A stretch of DNA of 64,000 bases from Parvibaculum sp049671045 (GTDB taxonomy: Bacteria > Pseudomonadota > Alphaproteobacteria > Parvibaculales > Parvibaculaceae), in NCBI RefSeq assembly GCF_049671045.1, contig NZ_JBATUH010000015.1, positions 41,902 to 105,901 of the forward strand, given 5' to 3'. The position numbers and the translations under genes were made by a program. Shown here piece after piece: positions 45,136 to 54,526 of this stretch (the stretch's first letter is position 1; each line of letters opens with the position of its first letter). Under the pieces are notes generated by a model. It saw only the letters and a program-made list of their open reading frames with translations. It made no database searches and was not told where the DNA came from.

Positions 45136-46392
45136 ATGAGCAATTTCAAGTCCGACTTCCTGCGCGAAATCGATGCGCGCGGTTTCATTCACCAGATCTC
45201 CGATCCGGAGGCTCTGGATGCCTATGCCGCCAGGGAAACCGTCACCGCCTATATCGGCTTCGACTGCACGGGACCGAGCCTTCATGTCGGCCATCTCATG
45301 GGCATCATGATGCTGCGCCGGCTGCAGCAGGCGGGCCACAAGCCCATCGTGCTGATGGGCGGTGGAACCACAAAGGTCGGCGATCCGTCGGGCAAGGACG
45401 AGTCGCGCCAGCTCCTGACCGACGACCAGATCGCGGCCAACATGGCCTCGATCAAGACCGTCTTCACGCGCTTCCTGACCTTCGGCGACGGGCCGACCGA
45501 CGCGATCATGGTCAACAATGCCGAGTGGCTCGACAAGCTCGAATATATCGCCTTCCTGCGCGATTACGGCCGCCACTTCTCGGTCAACCGCATGCTCTCC
45601 TTCGACAGCGTGAAGCTCAGGCTGGAACGCGAGCAGCCGCTCTCCTTCCTCGAATTCAACTACATGATCCTCCAGGCCTATGACTTCGTCGAACTTGGCA
45701 AGCGCTATGGCTGCCGGCTCCAGATGGGCGGCTCGGATCAGTGGGGCAATATCGTCAACGGGCTCGAACTCGGGCGCCGCGCCGCGAGCCTCGACCTCTT
45801 CGCTCTCACCTGCCCGCTCATCACCACCGCCTCCGGCGCCAAGATGGGCAAGACCGCGCAGGGCGCCGTCTGGCTCAACGCGGATATGCGCTCGCCCTTC
45901 GACTACTGGCAGTTCTGGCGCAACACCGAAGACGCCGATGTCGGCCGCTTCCTCCGGCTCTTCACCGAAATGCCGCTCGCGGAGATCGCGCGGCTCGAAA
46001 AGCTCGAAGGCGCCGAACTGAACGAGGCGAAGAAGGTGCTGGCCACCGAAGCGACCGCGATGCTGCATGGCCGCGAAGAGGCCGAAAAGGCCGCCGCCGC
46101 CGCGCGGGCGGCCTTCGAGGAAGGAACGATCAGCGCCGACCTGCCGACGGTCGAGATCGAGGCGGCGAGCCTCGATGCAGGTTTCGGCATTCTCAACGCG
46201 CTGGTGACCGCGGGGCTCGTCACCTCGACCAGCGATGCGCGCCGCCAGATCAAGGGCGGCGCCGTTCGCCTGAATGACGAGGCGGTCTCCGACGAGCGAC
46301 TGGCGCTGACAGGCGCGAACCTCACCGGCGACGGCATCATCAAACTTTCGCTCGGCAAGAAGCGCCACGTTCTCCTGAAGGCGAAGGGCTGA
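45136..46392 (+). CDS. tyrS: Tyrosyl-tRNA synthetase
   Basis: A class I synthetase of 418 residues. The HIGH motif appears as HVGH at 50-53 and the KMSKS loop as KMGKT at 236-240, within SGAKMGKTAQGAVWL. The C-terminal S4-like RNA-binding domain is at about 350-418 (TSDARRQIKGGAVRLNDEAV). The ATG at 45136 starts MSNFKSDFLREIDARGF, the usual beginning; an ATG at 45103 lies further upstream but adds unrelated residues. Confidence 0.97.
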   Translation: MSNFKSDFLREIDARGFIHQISDPEALDAYAARETVTAYIGFDCTGPSLHVGHLMGIMMLRRLQQAGHKPIVLMGGGTTKVGDPSGKDESRQLLTDDQIAANMASIKTVFTRFLTFGDGPTDAIMVNNAEWLDKLEYIAFLRDYGRHFSVNRMLSFDSVKLRLEREQPLSFLEFNYMILQAYDFVELGKRYGCRLQMGGSDQWGNIVNGLELGRRAASLDLFALTCPLITTASGAKMGKTAQGAVWLNADMRSPFDYWQFWRNTEDADVGRFLRLFTEMPLAEIARLEKLEGAELNEAKKVLATEATAMLHGREEAEKAAAAARAAFEEGTISADLPTVEIEAASLDAGFGILNALVTAGLVTSTSDARRQIKGGAVRLNDEAVSDERLALTGANLTGDGIIKLSLGKKRHVLLKAKG

Positions 46393-46398
46393 ACCAAC

Positions 46399-46437
46399 AA
46401 AAAGCGCCATGACCCGGGCTCGTCGGGCCATGGCGCT
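46399..46437 (-). terminator. Terminator of the diiron ferritin-like gene
   Basis: Minus strand AGCGCCATG pairs with CATGGCGCT with an inner GC-rich stem (CCCG), then TTTTTGTT. It lies 45 bases past the stop at 46483 and just after the convergent tyrS stop. Confidence 0.9.
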
Positions 46438-46482
46438 GATATGTCGAGGGCGCAAACCGCGCCTTCAGGGCCGGCTCAATGA

Positions 46483-47616
46483 CTATTCGGCAGCCTGACC
46501 GCCAAGCGCGTAGATCGCCGCCTGACCGCCCGCGCCGTTGATCTCGCGCAGATAGCGGATGCCTTCCTCGGCGATGTCGTCGCCCACCATGCGGTCGCCT
46601 TCGCCATAGAGTTCTTCCATGTCGACATAGGCGGCGTAGTAGTGCGCGGTGCGCTTCGTGACGATGCCGGCCTTGAGCAGCGTCTTGATCAGCACACGGA
46701 ACACGTTGGTCGATTCCTGAAGTTCCTTGCGCATGTTCCTGTCGGTGAGGGCTTCGGTGAGCGCGCCCTGCACCCAGCGCCAATCAAGGCCGATGCGCTC
46801 GTAGATTTCCTTCTTCTGCTCGGGCCCGGTCGAATTGCGCATGAGCATCATGAAGACCTCGAGCGCCCAGTCCTCGATCAGGTTGCGCTCGTTCTCCGGC
46901 AGCTTCGGCACGGTGCGATCGGCCCAGATCTTGCCGAACTTGTGATGGAAGGCTTCGTCCGTCATCACGAACTGCATCAGCTTGCGCATCAGCGGATCGT
47001 TCGTCTTGGCGTAGAAGGTCGCGAAAGTCCCCATGGCGAGGCCCTCGACGATCATCTGCATGCCGACGAGCTTCTTCCAGACGAGGGGCGTCGCCACGAT
47101 CTCGCAGAGCAGCTTTTCGAGAACGACGCCGCAGGGCTTCGGCTTGCCCCAGCGGGCCTGAATGTATTTGGCGAAGCCCGTGACGTGGCGCGCTTCCTCG
47201 CGCGTCTGGTTGGCGGCGTATTCCTGCGCGCCCGGGTCCTTCAGAATGTGGCAGAGGCTCGCCGACAGCGCGAGCGCGCCCTGCTCGCCATGAAGGATCG
47301 AGGACATGGTCCAGCGCACGGATTCGTTGACGAGATAGATCTTCTGCCTCTCGTCCAGCTTGTCTGAAACAGCAGTCTTCAACTCCATGTTGAAGTCCGC
47401 CGGCATCAGCAACTGGCTGTCGAGATCCCAGCTATCGTTGAAGTCGATATATTTGGGATCGAGCGGATCCCAGAAATGGTCATGCGTCGCCGAAATGATC
47501 TTGTCGAATGCGGCCGAACGCTGCCCATAGCGCTCCACATCCATCATGGCCGGAAAGTCGTCCGGGGCCACCGCCTCATAAGCAGAATCCACGGTCATTT
47601 TCTGGTTTGTGGACAT
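46483..47616 (-). CDS. Ferritin-like diiron protein (oxygenase/desaturase-type), unassigned substrate
   Basis: A 377-residue all-helical protein. Two ferritin-like half-sites are visible: E111 with E141-A-R-H144, and E191 with E221-A-F-H224, the E/ExxH ligand pattern of carboxylate-bridged diiron enzymes such as AurF-type N-oxygenases, ribonucleotide reductase R2 and acyl-ACP desaturases. Length and helix spacing fit an oxygenase more than a storage ferritin, but the substrate cannot be deduced. It is monocistronic, with an unusually well-defined operator upstream (47661-47699) and GGAGGAGG before the ATG at 47616, suggesting high, switchable expression. Confidence 0.7.
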   Translation of the reverse strand: MSTNQKMTVDSAYEAVAPDDFPAMMDVERYGQRSAAFDKIISATHDHFWDPLDPKYIDFNDSWDLDSQLLMPADFNMELKTAVSDKLDERQKIYLVNESVRWTMSSILHGEQGALALSASLCHILKDPGAQEYAANQTREEARHVTGFAKYIQARWGKPKPCGVVLEKLLCEIVATPLVWKKLVGMQMIVEGLAMGTFATFYAKTNDPLMRKLMQFVMTDEAFHHKFGKIWADRTVPKLPENERNLIEDWALEVFMMLMRNSTGPEQKKEIYERIGLDWRWVQGALTEALTDRNMRKELQESTNVFRVLIKTLLKAGIVTKRTAHYYAAYVDMEELYGEGDRMVGDDIAEEGIRYLREINGAGGQAAIYALGGQAAE

Positions 47617-47660
47617 CGTCTCCTCCTCCGCCGTCCATATGCCAATAACCCTATCCTATA

Positions 47661-47699
47661 TGCGGAGAAAAACTCCGCAATTTAAATCGGTACTCCGCA
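47661..47699 (-). promoter_or_regulatory. Palindromic operator upstream of the diiron gene
   Basis: TGCGGAG-AAAAA-CTCCGCA (47661-47679) is a perfect inverted repeat with seven-base arms. A second half-site ACTCCGCA lies at 47692-47699, 20 bases from the matching arm. AT-rich DNA (ATTTAAAT) separates them. Such palindromes are typical of TetR-family operators; no regulator gene is adjacent, so the repressor is encoded elsewhere. The position, 45-83 bases upstream of the ATG at 47616, fits control at the promoter. Confidence 0.6.
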
Positions 47700-50600
47700 C
47701 TATTGTTTTGGAGCCGTTCCGGGCACGGGCGCGGACTCAGGGGCAGCCGGGGCCGCGGACGACGATTCGGGCCTCCCTGCGGGGAGCGGCACGGGGCGCG
47801 GTTCAGGCGCCGCCTCCGAAGGCGCGGCTTGCGCCGGTGCCTCCGGCGGCAGGGATTTTGAAAACTCGAAGAGGCGGCGCAGGAAACCCGGCGCGATGGC
47901 GGAGAGCGGGTTCACGATCACGCTCGGATTGTCGATGTCGCCCTTGACCGTATAGGTGAAGCCGAAGACCCCCTCGCCCTGCCGGCCGACGATCAGCGGA
48001 CCGAGCAACGGCACATTGCCGAGAATCGAATTGATCGTGTAGGCGGGCACCAGCGTGCCCTCCATGACGGTTACGTTTCGCGCGCGGTCGATCTCGCCAT
48101 TCATGGTGAGGCCGATGGCGGGGCCGGACATGCGTGCGTCCTCCACGCGGATCCTGTGGCCGGTCACGTTGAAAGGGAGCTTCAGCGAATCGAAATAAAT
48201 GCCTTCGCCATTGAGCGTATCTCGGATGCCCGTGAGCGAGCCCAGCGTCAGAATGCTCGCGAGGACGGGCGCGTTCACGATGCGGAACTTGTCGGCCGAG
48301 AACTCGCCCTTCATGGGCGAGCCCGGAAGCTTGTCGTCGATCACCGCTCTGGCGTTCAGCGTGCCGCCGCGTGCGCTCGTCATCAGATCGAGCGCGCTGA
48401 GGACGAAGCCCGCATCGGGCGAATGCATGAAGAACTCGCGCGTCCTGTCCGCCCCGCTCCTGATCTCCACGGCGAGCGCGCCGCCATTCCTGTCGGCGCC
48501 GGAAAGCTCCATCAGATAGACCTCGCCGTCGATCTGGGTGAAGGACGCCTTGAGCCCCATGAGCTTCGTGTTGTTCTGCGCGGCGACTTCGGCCACATTG
48601 GCGCGGATCATCGACCGGAGCGAAGGGTCCTGCTCCATTTCCGGCGTCAGTAGCCGCGTGGCGGCCTTCTCCGCTTCCGCCTTGTCGCCCGAGCCGGAAA
48701 TGAAGTCCTGAATGAGCCCCCGCGCATCTGCCTTCGCGCCGCTGATGTCCAGGACGAGGGCGCCCTTCGGATCGCGCTTCGCCTTCAAGGAGAGATCGTT
48801 CGAGGCACCGAGCCTAACGACCGGAAAATCGGCGGCGAGAATGCGTCCAGCATTGTCGATGCTGAAGCCGCCCTTCGCGTCAATGCCCTCTCCCGCCAGC
48901 ACGAAATCCGAGATGCGATAGGCATCACGAATGAACTCGACCTTGAGGTCGGCGGTTGCCGGCTTGCCGACCGGCTTCATCCAGGCGAGGTCGTCCACCT
49001 TGGCGATCGCGGCCGACAATTCGGCATGAACGGTGGCATTGGTGATCGCCGAACCGCGGCCGGTGAATTTCGCCTGCACTTCGGCCGTTCCCGAAATGAA
49101 TTCCGTGAGCGGAAGACCGACGGCGGTACGGCTCGCGTCGTCGAGATAGCCCGAAAGCTCGAAGACCGATCCCGGCCCGCGCGTGGGAACGAAGCTCTCG
49201 CTCCAGACGAGCCTCAGCGGAACGCTGCCATTGATGCTGACGGTTCCCCTCGCCTTGAGGCCGGTGCGCTGCACGTCGATGTCGAGAGCGCCGTCCGTGA
49301 CCGAAAGATCCTTCTGAATGTTCGGGATGGAGATCTTCTCGGCGCGCGCCTTGCCGGAGAAGTCCACATCGTCGATCTTCACATCCTTCACGAGCGGCAG
49401 CCTGAGCCTGGCGCTGAGCGTACCGCTGCCGCCGACGGTCGCCGGATCGAGGCCGAACCCGCCGATGAGCTTCAGCGGCTCGTGGTTCAGCAGGCCGAGA
49501 AGGTCGGCGGTCGCGCCCGACGCCGAAAGCTCGATCTCGCCAATGCTGTGCTTGTCGGCAAGCGCGCCATCCGCGAAGTGACCGTTCGAGACAGCGATGG
49601 AACGGCCGGGCGACAATGCGACCGAGGCCGAGTTGACCCATGCGTCGAAGCGGTCGCCCTGCAGCAATCCGCGCGCGGTCACGCCCGTCATGGGCGGCAT
49701 CTTGCCGAGATAGGAGATGGTCGTGCCGGTGACATCGAACTCAAAGCGAATTCGCTCGTTCGGGATCGCCATGCCATTGTCGGCATCGGCCAGCATGTCG
49801 GCGGGCGCGTCGACGCGGAACGAGCCCTTGTTGAGCATCCCGCCCTTCATGTTCTCGGACACCCACTCGCGCGCATTGTGCGAGAGGGGAAGCGGCCAGA
49901 TGGCGCGCACCGTATCGACCGGGATCGAGGTCAGAGTGCCGCTCATGTCAACGGAAGGCGAACGCGCCCCCTCGCCGATCGTTCCGGCGGCGGCGATCCT
50001 TCCCCCGCCCGCGACGCCAAGGCTCACCTCATCGATCGAAAGCGAGCGCTTGTCGAAATCGAGCAGGCCGTTGAAGCGGATATCGTCGAGCTCCACCGGA
50101 CCTTCAAAGAACCCGGCCATCTGCGTCGCGGTCTTGCCACCGGTAAGCTCGACGCGCGCCGATGAGACATTGAGACCGGCGCCGAGCGTGTAATCGACAT
50201 GCCCCACCAGCGAGACGCTGTGAGGCCCGGCCTGAAGGACGAGTTGCTTCAGGTCGAGGCGGTGCGCGAGCGCATCGAGCGCGATCTCGGCATGCGCCTT
50301 TTCGAGCGCGACCGGCGCCTGCTCCAGGCCCGGCAGGGTGAAGGTGCCCTTGCCCGCTTCGAGCATGAGCTGCGCCGAGGCCACCGAGCCATCTGTGCGC
50401 ATGTTGAGCGTGCCGGTGGCGCCGATGGGGGCGTCGAACATCGCGTAGTTGGCGAAGGCGGGCGACATGCGCGCAAGCGCTGCGGGCACGACATTCGTCG
50501 CCCTCATGCCGACTTCGAGCGACGTGCCGCCGCGCGGCAGCGTCCCGTTGAGTTCGATGTGGCTTGTGGTGTCGCCGATCCGCATATCGGCGATGAGCGA

Positions 50601-51248
50601 GCCCGCCACGCCGCCACCCGCGCCGCGATACATGGCGAGATTTGCGTCGGGCGCCACGAAGGTCACTCCATTGACTTCATCAACAAAGCGCAGCGTCGCG
50701 TTCCTCATGCCGACATGGCGCAGATAGCCGAGGACCGAATTCGTCGTGTTGCCGGTCGCAAGCGCCTCGAACATCGGCGCGAGGATGGCGGAGGCATCTC
50801 CCTCGCTCGGCGCGGCGGGCGCGGCGCCCGCCGAAGCAAGCCCCAGCGAAATGCCCGTCCCCGGCCGGCGCACGATCGACGCCTGCACGCCATAGAAATC
50901 GACATAGGTCGGCGCAAGCCGGCCGACCAGCAGCGCCGGCACGCTCAGGCGGAATTGCAAATCGGGGATCGCGGCCACCAGATTGCCGTCCGCGCCGGTG
51001 AGGCGGACATTCGCCAGCCGGAAGCCGAGCTGCTGGTCCTCCGGCGTCCAGATGAGGACGGTGTTGTCGACCGTCAGACGGCCGCCCTGCAGATCGCGCC
51101 GGACGGCATCCTCGATCATCTGGTTCATGATCGGCAGCGAAATCGGACCGGTCGAGAGCCGCCAGGCCAGCACGGCGAGCAGCACCGCCATCGCGGCGAC
51201 GGCGACGCCGAAAATCTCCAGAGCAATCTTACTCGTCCGGCGAATCAA
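47700..51248 (-). CDS. Large AsmA/DUF3971 family envelope protein
   Basis: At 1182 residues this is a YhdP/AsmA-type protein. One N-terminal transmembrane helix (about 13-30) anchors a very long periplasmic region of repeating beta-strand units, DUF3971 in the middle and an AsmA-like C-terminal part (about 900-1130, ALDLMTSARGGTLNARAVI and VPLLGPLIVGRQGEGVFGFTYTVKGDIDNPSVIVNPLSAIAPGFLR). The tail after it is Pro/Ala-rich. Members of this family form hydrophobic grooves thought to carry phospholipid between membranes. It is divergent from the peroxiredoxin gene and ends 84 bases upstream of the diiron gene start. Confidence 0.9.
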   Translation of the reverse strand: MIRRTSKIALEIFGVAVAAMAVLLAVLAWRLSTGPISLPIMNQMIEDAVRRDLQGGRLTVDNTVLIWTPEDQQLGFRLANVRLTGADGNLVAAIPDLQFRLSVPALLVGRLAPTYVDFYGVQASIVRRPGTGISLGLASAGAAPAAPSEGDASAILAPMFEALATGNTTNSVLGYLRHVGMRNATLRFVDEVNGVTFVAPDANLAMYRGAGGGVAGSLIADMRIGDTTSHIELNGTLPRGGTSLEVGMRATNVVPAALARMSPAFANYAMFDAPIGATGTLNMRTDGSVASAQLMLEAGKGTFTLPGLEQAPVALEKAHAEIALDALAHRLDLKQLVLQAGPHSVSLVGHVDYTLGAGLNVSSARVELTGGKTATQMAGFFEGPVELDDIRFNGLLDFDKRSLSIDEVSLGVAGGGRIAAAGTIGEGARSPSVDMSGTLTSIPVDTVRAIWPLPLSHNAREWVSENMKGGMLNKGSFRVDAPADMLADADNGMAIPNERIRFEFDVTGTTISYLGKMPPMTGVTARGLLQGDRFDAWVNSASVALSPGRSIAVSNGHFADGALADKHSIGEIELSASGATADLLGLLNHEPLKLIGGFGLDPATVGGSGTLSARLRLPLVKDVKIDDVDFSGKARAEKISIPNIQKDLSVTDGALDIDVQRTGLKARGTVSINGSVPLRLVWSESFVPTRGPGSVFELSGYLDDASRTAVGLPLTEFISGTAEVQAKFTGRGSAITNATVHAELSAAIAKVDDLAWMKPVGKPATADLKVEFIRDAYRISDFVLAGEGIDAKGGFSIDNAGRILAADFPVVRLGASNDLSLKAKRDPKGALVLDISGAKADARGLIQDFISGSGDKAEAEKAATRLLTPEMEQDPSLRSMIRANVAEVAAQNNTKLMGLKASFTQIDGEVYLMELSGADRNGGALAVEIRSGADRTREFFMHSPDAGFVLSALDLMTSARGGTLNARAVIDDKLPGSPMKGEFSADKFRIVNAPVLASILTLGSLTGIRDTLNGEGIYFDSLKLPFNVTGHRIRVEDARMSGPAIGLTMNGEIDRARNVTVMEGTLVPAYTINSILGNVPLLGPLIVGRQGEGVFGFTYTVKGDIDNPSVIVNPLSAIAPGFLRRLFEFSKSLPPEAPAQAAPSEAAPEPRPVPLPAGRPESSSAAPAAPESAPVPGTAPKQ

Positions 51249-51472
51249 GAAACGACTGGCCCCTCTTGCTCGTCATGGCCTTGAAGCCGATCGGACGAGT
51301 GCGTTTCGTGTTGTTTTACTCGCAGGCTCCGCTCAAGTCTTCTGATTTGGGGCGGCCTGACTGGACATCGCCCATTTGTTTACGATGTTCATTGAGCGAC
51401 GCTCATGCATATTGGAGGCCGGACGGGCGGCGTCGCGCCCGCAAGGTGAGGCAAGCGACTGGAGAGATGCTC

Positions 51473-52129
51473 ATGGCGAAGACGGTTGGAGCAAAGAAGC
51501 CGGACGTGAAGGCGGCGGCGAAGAAGGCCCCCGCCGCAAAGGCGAAGGCAACGGCAAAGGCGGCCGCGAAACCCAAGACGGCCTCTGCCGCCAAGGCCGC
51601 TCCGAAGACCGCTGCAAAGGCGAAGCCCGCCGGCGCAAAGCCTGCCGCGCCCGCCAGCGCCCGCGCGCTTCCGGCGGTCGGCGAGCGCGCTCCGGCATTT
51701 TCACTTCCCGCCGATGACGGCAGCAGCGTCAGCCTTGGCAGCTTTCCGGGAAAGAAGATCGTTCTCTACTTCTATCCCAAGGACGACACGCCGGGCTGCA
51801 CGATCGAGGCGATCGCCTTCTCGGCCAAGAAGGCCGCCTTCGCGGCGGCAGGGGCCGTGGTCCTCGGCGTTTCCAGGGATTCCGTCGCCTCCCACTGCAA
51901 GTTCAGGGACAAGCACGGGCTGTCGATCCGGCTTCTTTCCGACGAAAGCACGAAGATGCTCGAAGCCTATGGCGTCTGGGGCGAAAAGAAGCTCTATGGC
52001 CGGACCTATATGGGCATCGACCGCACGACCTTCCTGATCGATGCCAAGGGCGTCATTCGCCATGTGTGGCCGAAGGTCAAGGTCGATGGCCATGCCGACG
52101 AGGTGCTGGCCGCGGTGAAGGGCCTCTGA
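51473..52129 (+). CDS. bcp: Peroxiredoxin (Bcp/PrxQ family) with Lys/Ala-rich N-terminal tail
   Basis: A thiol peroxidase of 218 residues. The peroxidatic cysteine is C109 in DDTPGCTIEA. The resolving cysteine that normally sits five residues later is isoleucine here; C142 in SHCKFRD is the only other cysteine. Residues 1-65 are a histone-H1-like Lys/Ala/Pro stretch absent from most relatives, which could bind DNA or polyanions. I chose the ATG at 51473 with GGAGAG six bases upstream. A palindrome TGAGCG-A-CGCTCA (51393-51405) lies in the 224-base gap shared with the AsmA-like gene. Confidence 0.9.
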   Translation: MAKTVGAKKPDVKAAAKKAPAAKAKATAKAAAKPKTASAAKAAPKTAAKAKPAGAKPAAPASARALPAVGERAPAFSLPADDGSSVSLGSFPGKKIVLYFYPKDDTPGCTIEAIAFSAKKAAFAAAGAVVLGVSRDSVASHCKFRDKHGLSIRLLSDESTKMLEAYGVWGEKKLYGRTYMGIDRTTFLIDAKGVIRHVWPKVKVDGHADEVLAAVKGL

Positions 52130-52146
52130 GCGAGCGGAAATACTAC

Positions 52147-52980
52147 GTGACGATCGAACCGACCTCTCCCTCCTCCGCCATTTGCGAAGGAATGTCGCTG
52201 GCGGAGGCCGCCCGCGCCGTACTCGAATGCCCCGATGCCGAAGGCAAGGCCCGCCTCGCACATGAAGCGGCGGCTCTCTGGCGCGCGGGCGCGCTGCCGC
52301 TTGCGCCGGGAGAACTGCCCGACCGCCCGCAACGCCCGGCATGGCCGCAGCTTCTGCCGCCGAACGAAATGCCGAGGCGCACATTCAAGGGCCCGCGCGG
52401 GCGCTTCGCGCTCCTGCATTCTCTCGCCCATATCGAACTCAACGCCATCGACCTTGCCTTCGACATCGCCGGCCGGTTTGCGGGAGAGCCGCTGCCCCGC
52501 GCCTTTTTCGACGACTGGATTTCGGTCGGCGACGATGAAGCGCGCCACTTCATGCTGCTTCAGGCGCGGCTCGCGGCCATGGGCGGAACCTATGGCGACC
52601 TGCCCGCCCATGACGGGCTCTGGCAGGCGGCGCATGAAACACGCCACGATCTTCTCGCCCGCCTCGCGATCGTGCCCATGGTGCTCGAGGCGCGCGGCCT
52701 CGACGTCACTCCGGTCATGATCGAGCGGCTCACCGGCGCGGGCGACCATGAAAGCGCCGCCGTGCTCGGCGTCATTTATCGCGACGAGCAGCAACATGTT
52801 GGGGCTGGTGTGCGCTGGTTCCGCTATTTGTGCGCCAGAGAAGGACTCGACAGTGAGCAGACCTTCCATTCTCTGGTCAGACGGCACTTCCGTGGCTCGC
52901 TCAAGCCACCTTTCAATGCAGATGCCCGGGCACAGGCCGGTTTTCTCCCCTCCTTCTACGAGCCGCTTTCCGTAGGGTGA
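52147..52980 (+). CDS. DUF455 ferritin-like protein
   Basis: A 277-residue protein of the DUF455 family. A diiron-type set is visible: E97 (AHIELNA), E131 and H134 (DDEARHF), E181 (VLEARGL), and E214 and H217 (RDEQQHV). Relatives are described as uncharacterised rubrerythrin-like proteins and some are linked to tRNA modification by similarity to MiaE; the role here is open. GTG at 52147 is the best start because the family N-terminus follows directly. It follows bcp by only 17 bases, so oxidative-stress co-expression is plausible. Confidence 0.85.
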   Translation: MTIEPTSPSSAICEGMSLAEAARAVLECPDAEGKARLAHEAAALWRAGALPLAPGELPDRPQRPAWPQLLPPNEMPRRTFKGPRGRFALLHSLAHIELNAIDLAFDIAGRFAGEPLPRAFFDDWISVGDDEARHFMLLQARLAAMGGTYGDLPAHDGLWQAAHETRHDLLARLAIVPMVLEARGLDVTPVMIERLTGAGDHESAAVLGVIYRDEQQHVGAGVRWFRYLCAREGLDSEQTFHSLVRRHFRGSLKPPFNADARAQAGFLPSFYEPLSVG

Positions 52981-53143
52981 AAAAGTCTTTTCTTTCTCGT
53001 CCCATTAAGCGACAGTATTTCGACATCGGGGGATGGCATAAAAGTTTCTCAATCAGATGTTAACCAGCGCACTGGATTTTAGCCTGTGTGTCCGTGGTTA
53101 CGCCGTTCGATCGAGGGGCTGTCGTAGAGGGGGGTTATGGCGC

Positions 53144-54526
53144 ATGAGGGGCATGCACCATAGAGGCTCGGGGTTCGGCGATGCCGTGCGCCGTTTCGCG
53201 CGCCATCACTATGTCGAGCGGCAGATCTATCTTCGCAGCCATGGGCAGGTGCAATTCGTCTCGCTCTCGCCGCTGACGCAGGCGGTCTTCGCGGGAATTG
53301 CCCTCTTCTTCTTCGGCTGGGTCGCGTTTGCCTCCGTGAATGTGGTCTTCAAGGAGCAGATCATCGCCTCCAAGGACCAGCGCTATGTGAAGATGCAGAG
53401 CGCCTATGAGGAGCGCATGGCGGAGCTTCAATCCGCCTATGACCAGCTCAACGGCCAGCTCATCATCTCGCAGGAGCGCTTCCTCGCCACCACGCGCGCG
53501 CTGGAAAACAAGCACCGCCAGCTCACCCAGCTCATGACCCAGCGCCAGTCCGCTGGGCTCGAACTCAACGCCATGCGCGAGCGCTACGCGGCGACGACGC
53601 GCGGGACCGGAAACAGCGCGCAGGGCAACACGATCCTGATGACGATGGACCACGAGTCCGATGGGCCCGGCATCGCGCATACGACGACGCGGCCGCAGCG
53701 AGCCGAGGGCGATCAGACATTCGTGGTCGATGGCGCCGATGGCGGCCCCGACATCGCCGGCCTCGCCGGCGGCGCGCATGACGGCCATAACGGCACAGCG
53801 TCTCAAATTGACGCGCGGCTGACGCGGCTCGACCGCGCCCAGCAGGGCCTCATCAACTCAGTCGAGGAGACGACCGACCGCAAGATCCGCGAGCTCAAGG
53901 CGATCATCGGCATGACCGACGTCGTGGATGTGAAGACGCTCACGAAGAACAAATCGCCGCGCAGCGCGGCGGAAGGCGGCCCCTTCCTCGGCCTCGAGGA
54001 AGGCGAGGCGCTGGCCGGCGCTGGCGACGAAAACGACTTCTCAAGGCAGGTTTTCCGGGTCAGCCAAAACCTTCGCACCATGGCCAATCTGGAAAGCTCC
54101 ATCGCAAGAATGCCGCTGGCCGAACCGCTGGCCGGCTATCACGAGACGAGCGGCTTCGGGCCGCGCGTCGATCCCTTCAACGGCAAAATGGCGTTTCACG
54201 CGGGCCTCGACCTCGCCACCGATTATGGCAAGCCGGTTCTCGCGACAGCCCCGGGCACCGTCATCTTCGCCGATTGGAAAGGCGCCTATGGGCGCATGGT
54301 GGAGGTCGATCTCGGAAACGGCTTTCACACCCGTTATGGCCATCTCAGTCGCATCGACGTGAAAGTTGGCCAGAAAATTGCTTTCCGGGACGTTGTCGGC
54401 AAAGTCGGGTCCTCTGGTCGCAGCAGCGGGCCTCATCTCCATTATGAGGTTTGGTTCGACGGTATCGTCCGTGACCCCTCCAAGTTCATCGAGGCAGGGC
54501 ATTATGTTTTCGCGAAACAAGGGTAA
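53144..54526 (+). CDS. M23 (LytM) peptidase-domain membrane protein
   Basis: A 460-residue protein with a basic cytoplasmic start, one transmembrane helix (about 46-68), a long coiled coil (about 70-150) and a C-terminal LytM domain. The zinc site is intact: GFGPRVDPFNGKMAFHAGLDLA and GPHLHYEVWFDG. It probably cleaves peptidoglycan cross-bridges or activates an amidase. The ATG at 53144 is behind GAGGGGGG; upstream in-frame starts exist but lack a signal. The bactofilin gene begins inside its last 23 bases, so the two are translationally coupled. Confidence 0.9.
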   Translation: MRGMHHRGSGFGDAVRRFARHHYVERQIYLRSHGQVQFVSLSPLTQAVFAGIALFFFGWVAFASVNVVFKEQIIASKDQRYVKMQSAYEERMAELQSAYDQLNGQLIISQERFLATTRALENKHRQLTQLMTQRQSAGLELNAMRERYAATTRGTGNSAQGNTILMTMDHESDGPGIAHTTTRPQRAEGDQTFVVDGADGGPDIAGLAGGAHDGHNGTASQIDARLTRLDRAQQGLINSVEETTDRKIRELKAIIGMTDVVDVKTLTKNKSPRSAAEGGPFLGLEEGEALAGAGDENDFSRQVFRVSQNLRTMANLESSIARMPLAEPLAGYHETSGFGPRVDPFNGKMAFHAGLDLATDYGKPVLATAPGTVIFADWKGAYGRMVEVDLGNGFHTRYGHLSRIDVKVGQKIAFRDVVGKVGSSGRSSGPHLHYEVWFDGIVRDPSKFIEAGHYVFAKQG

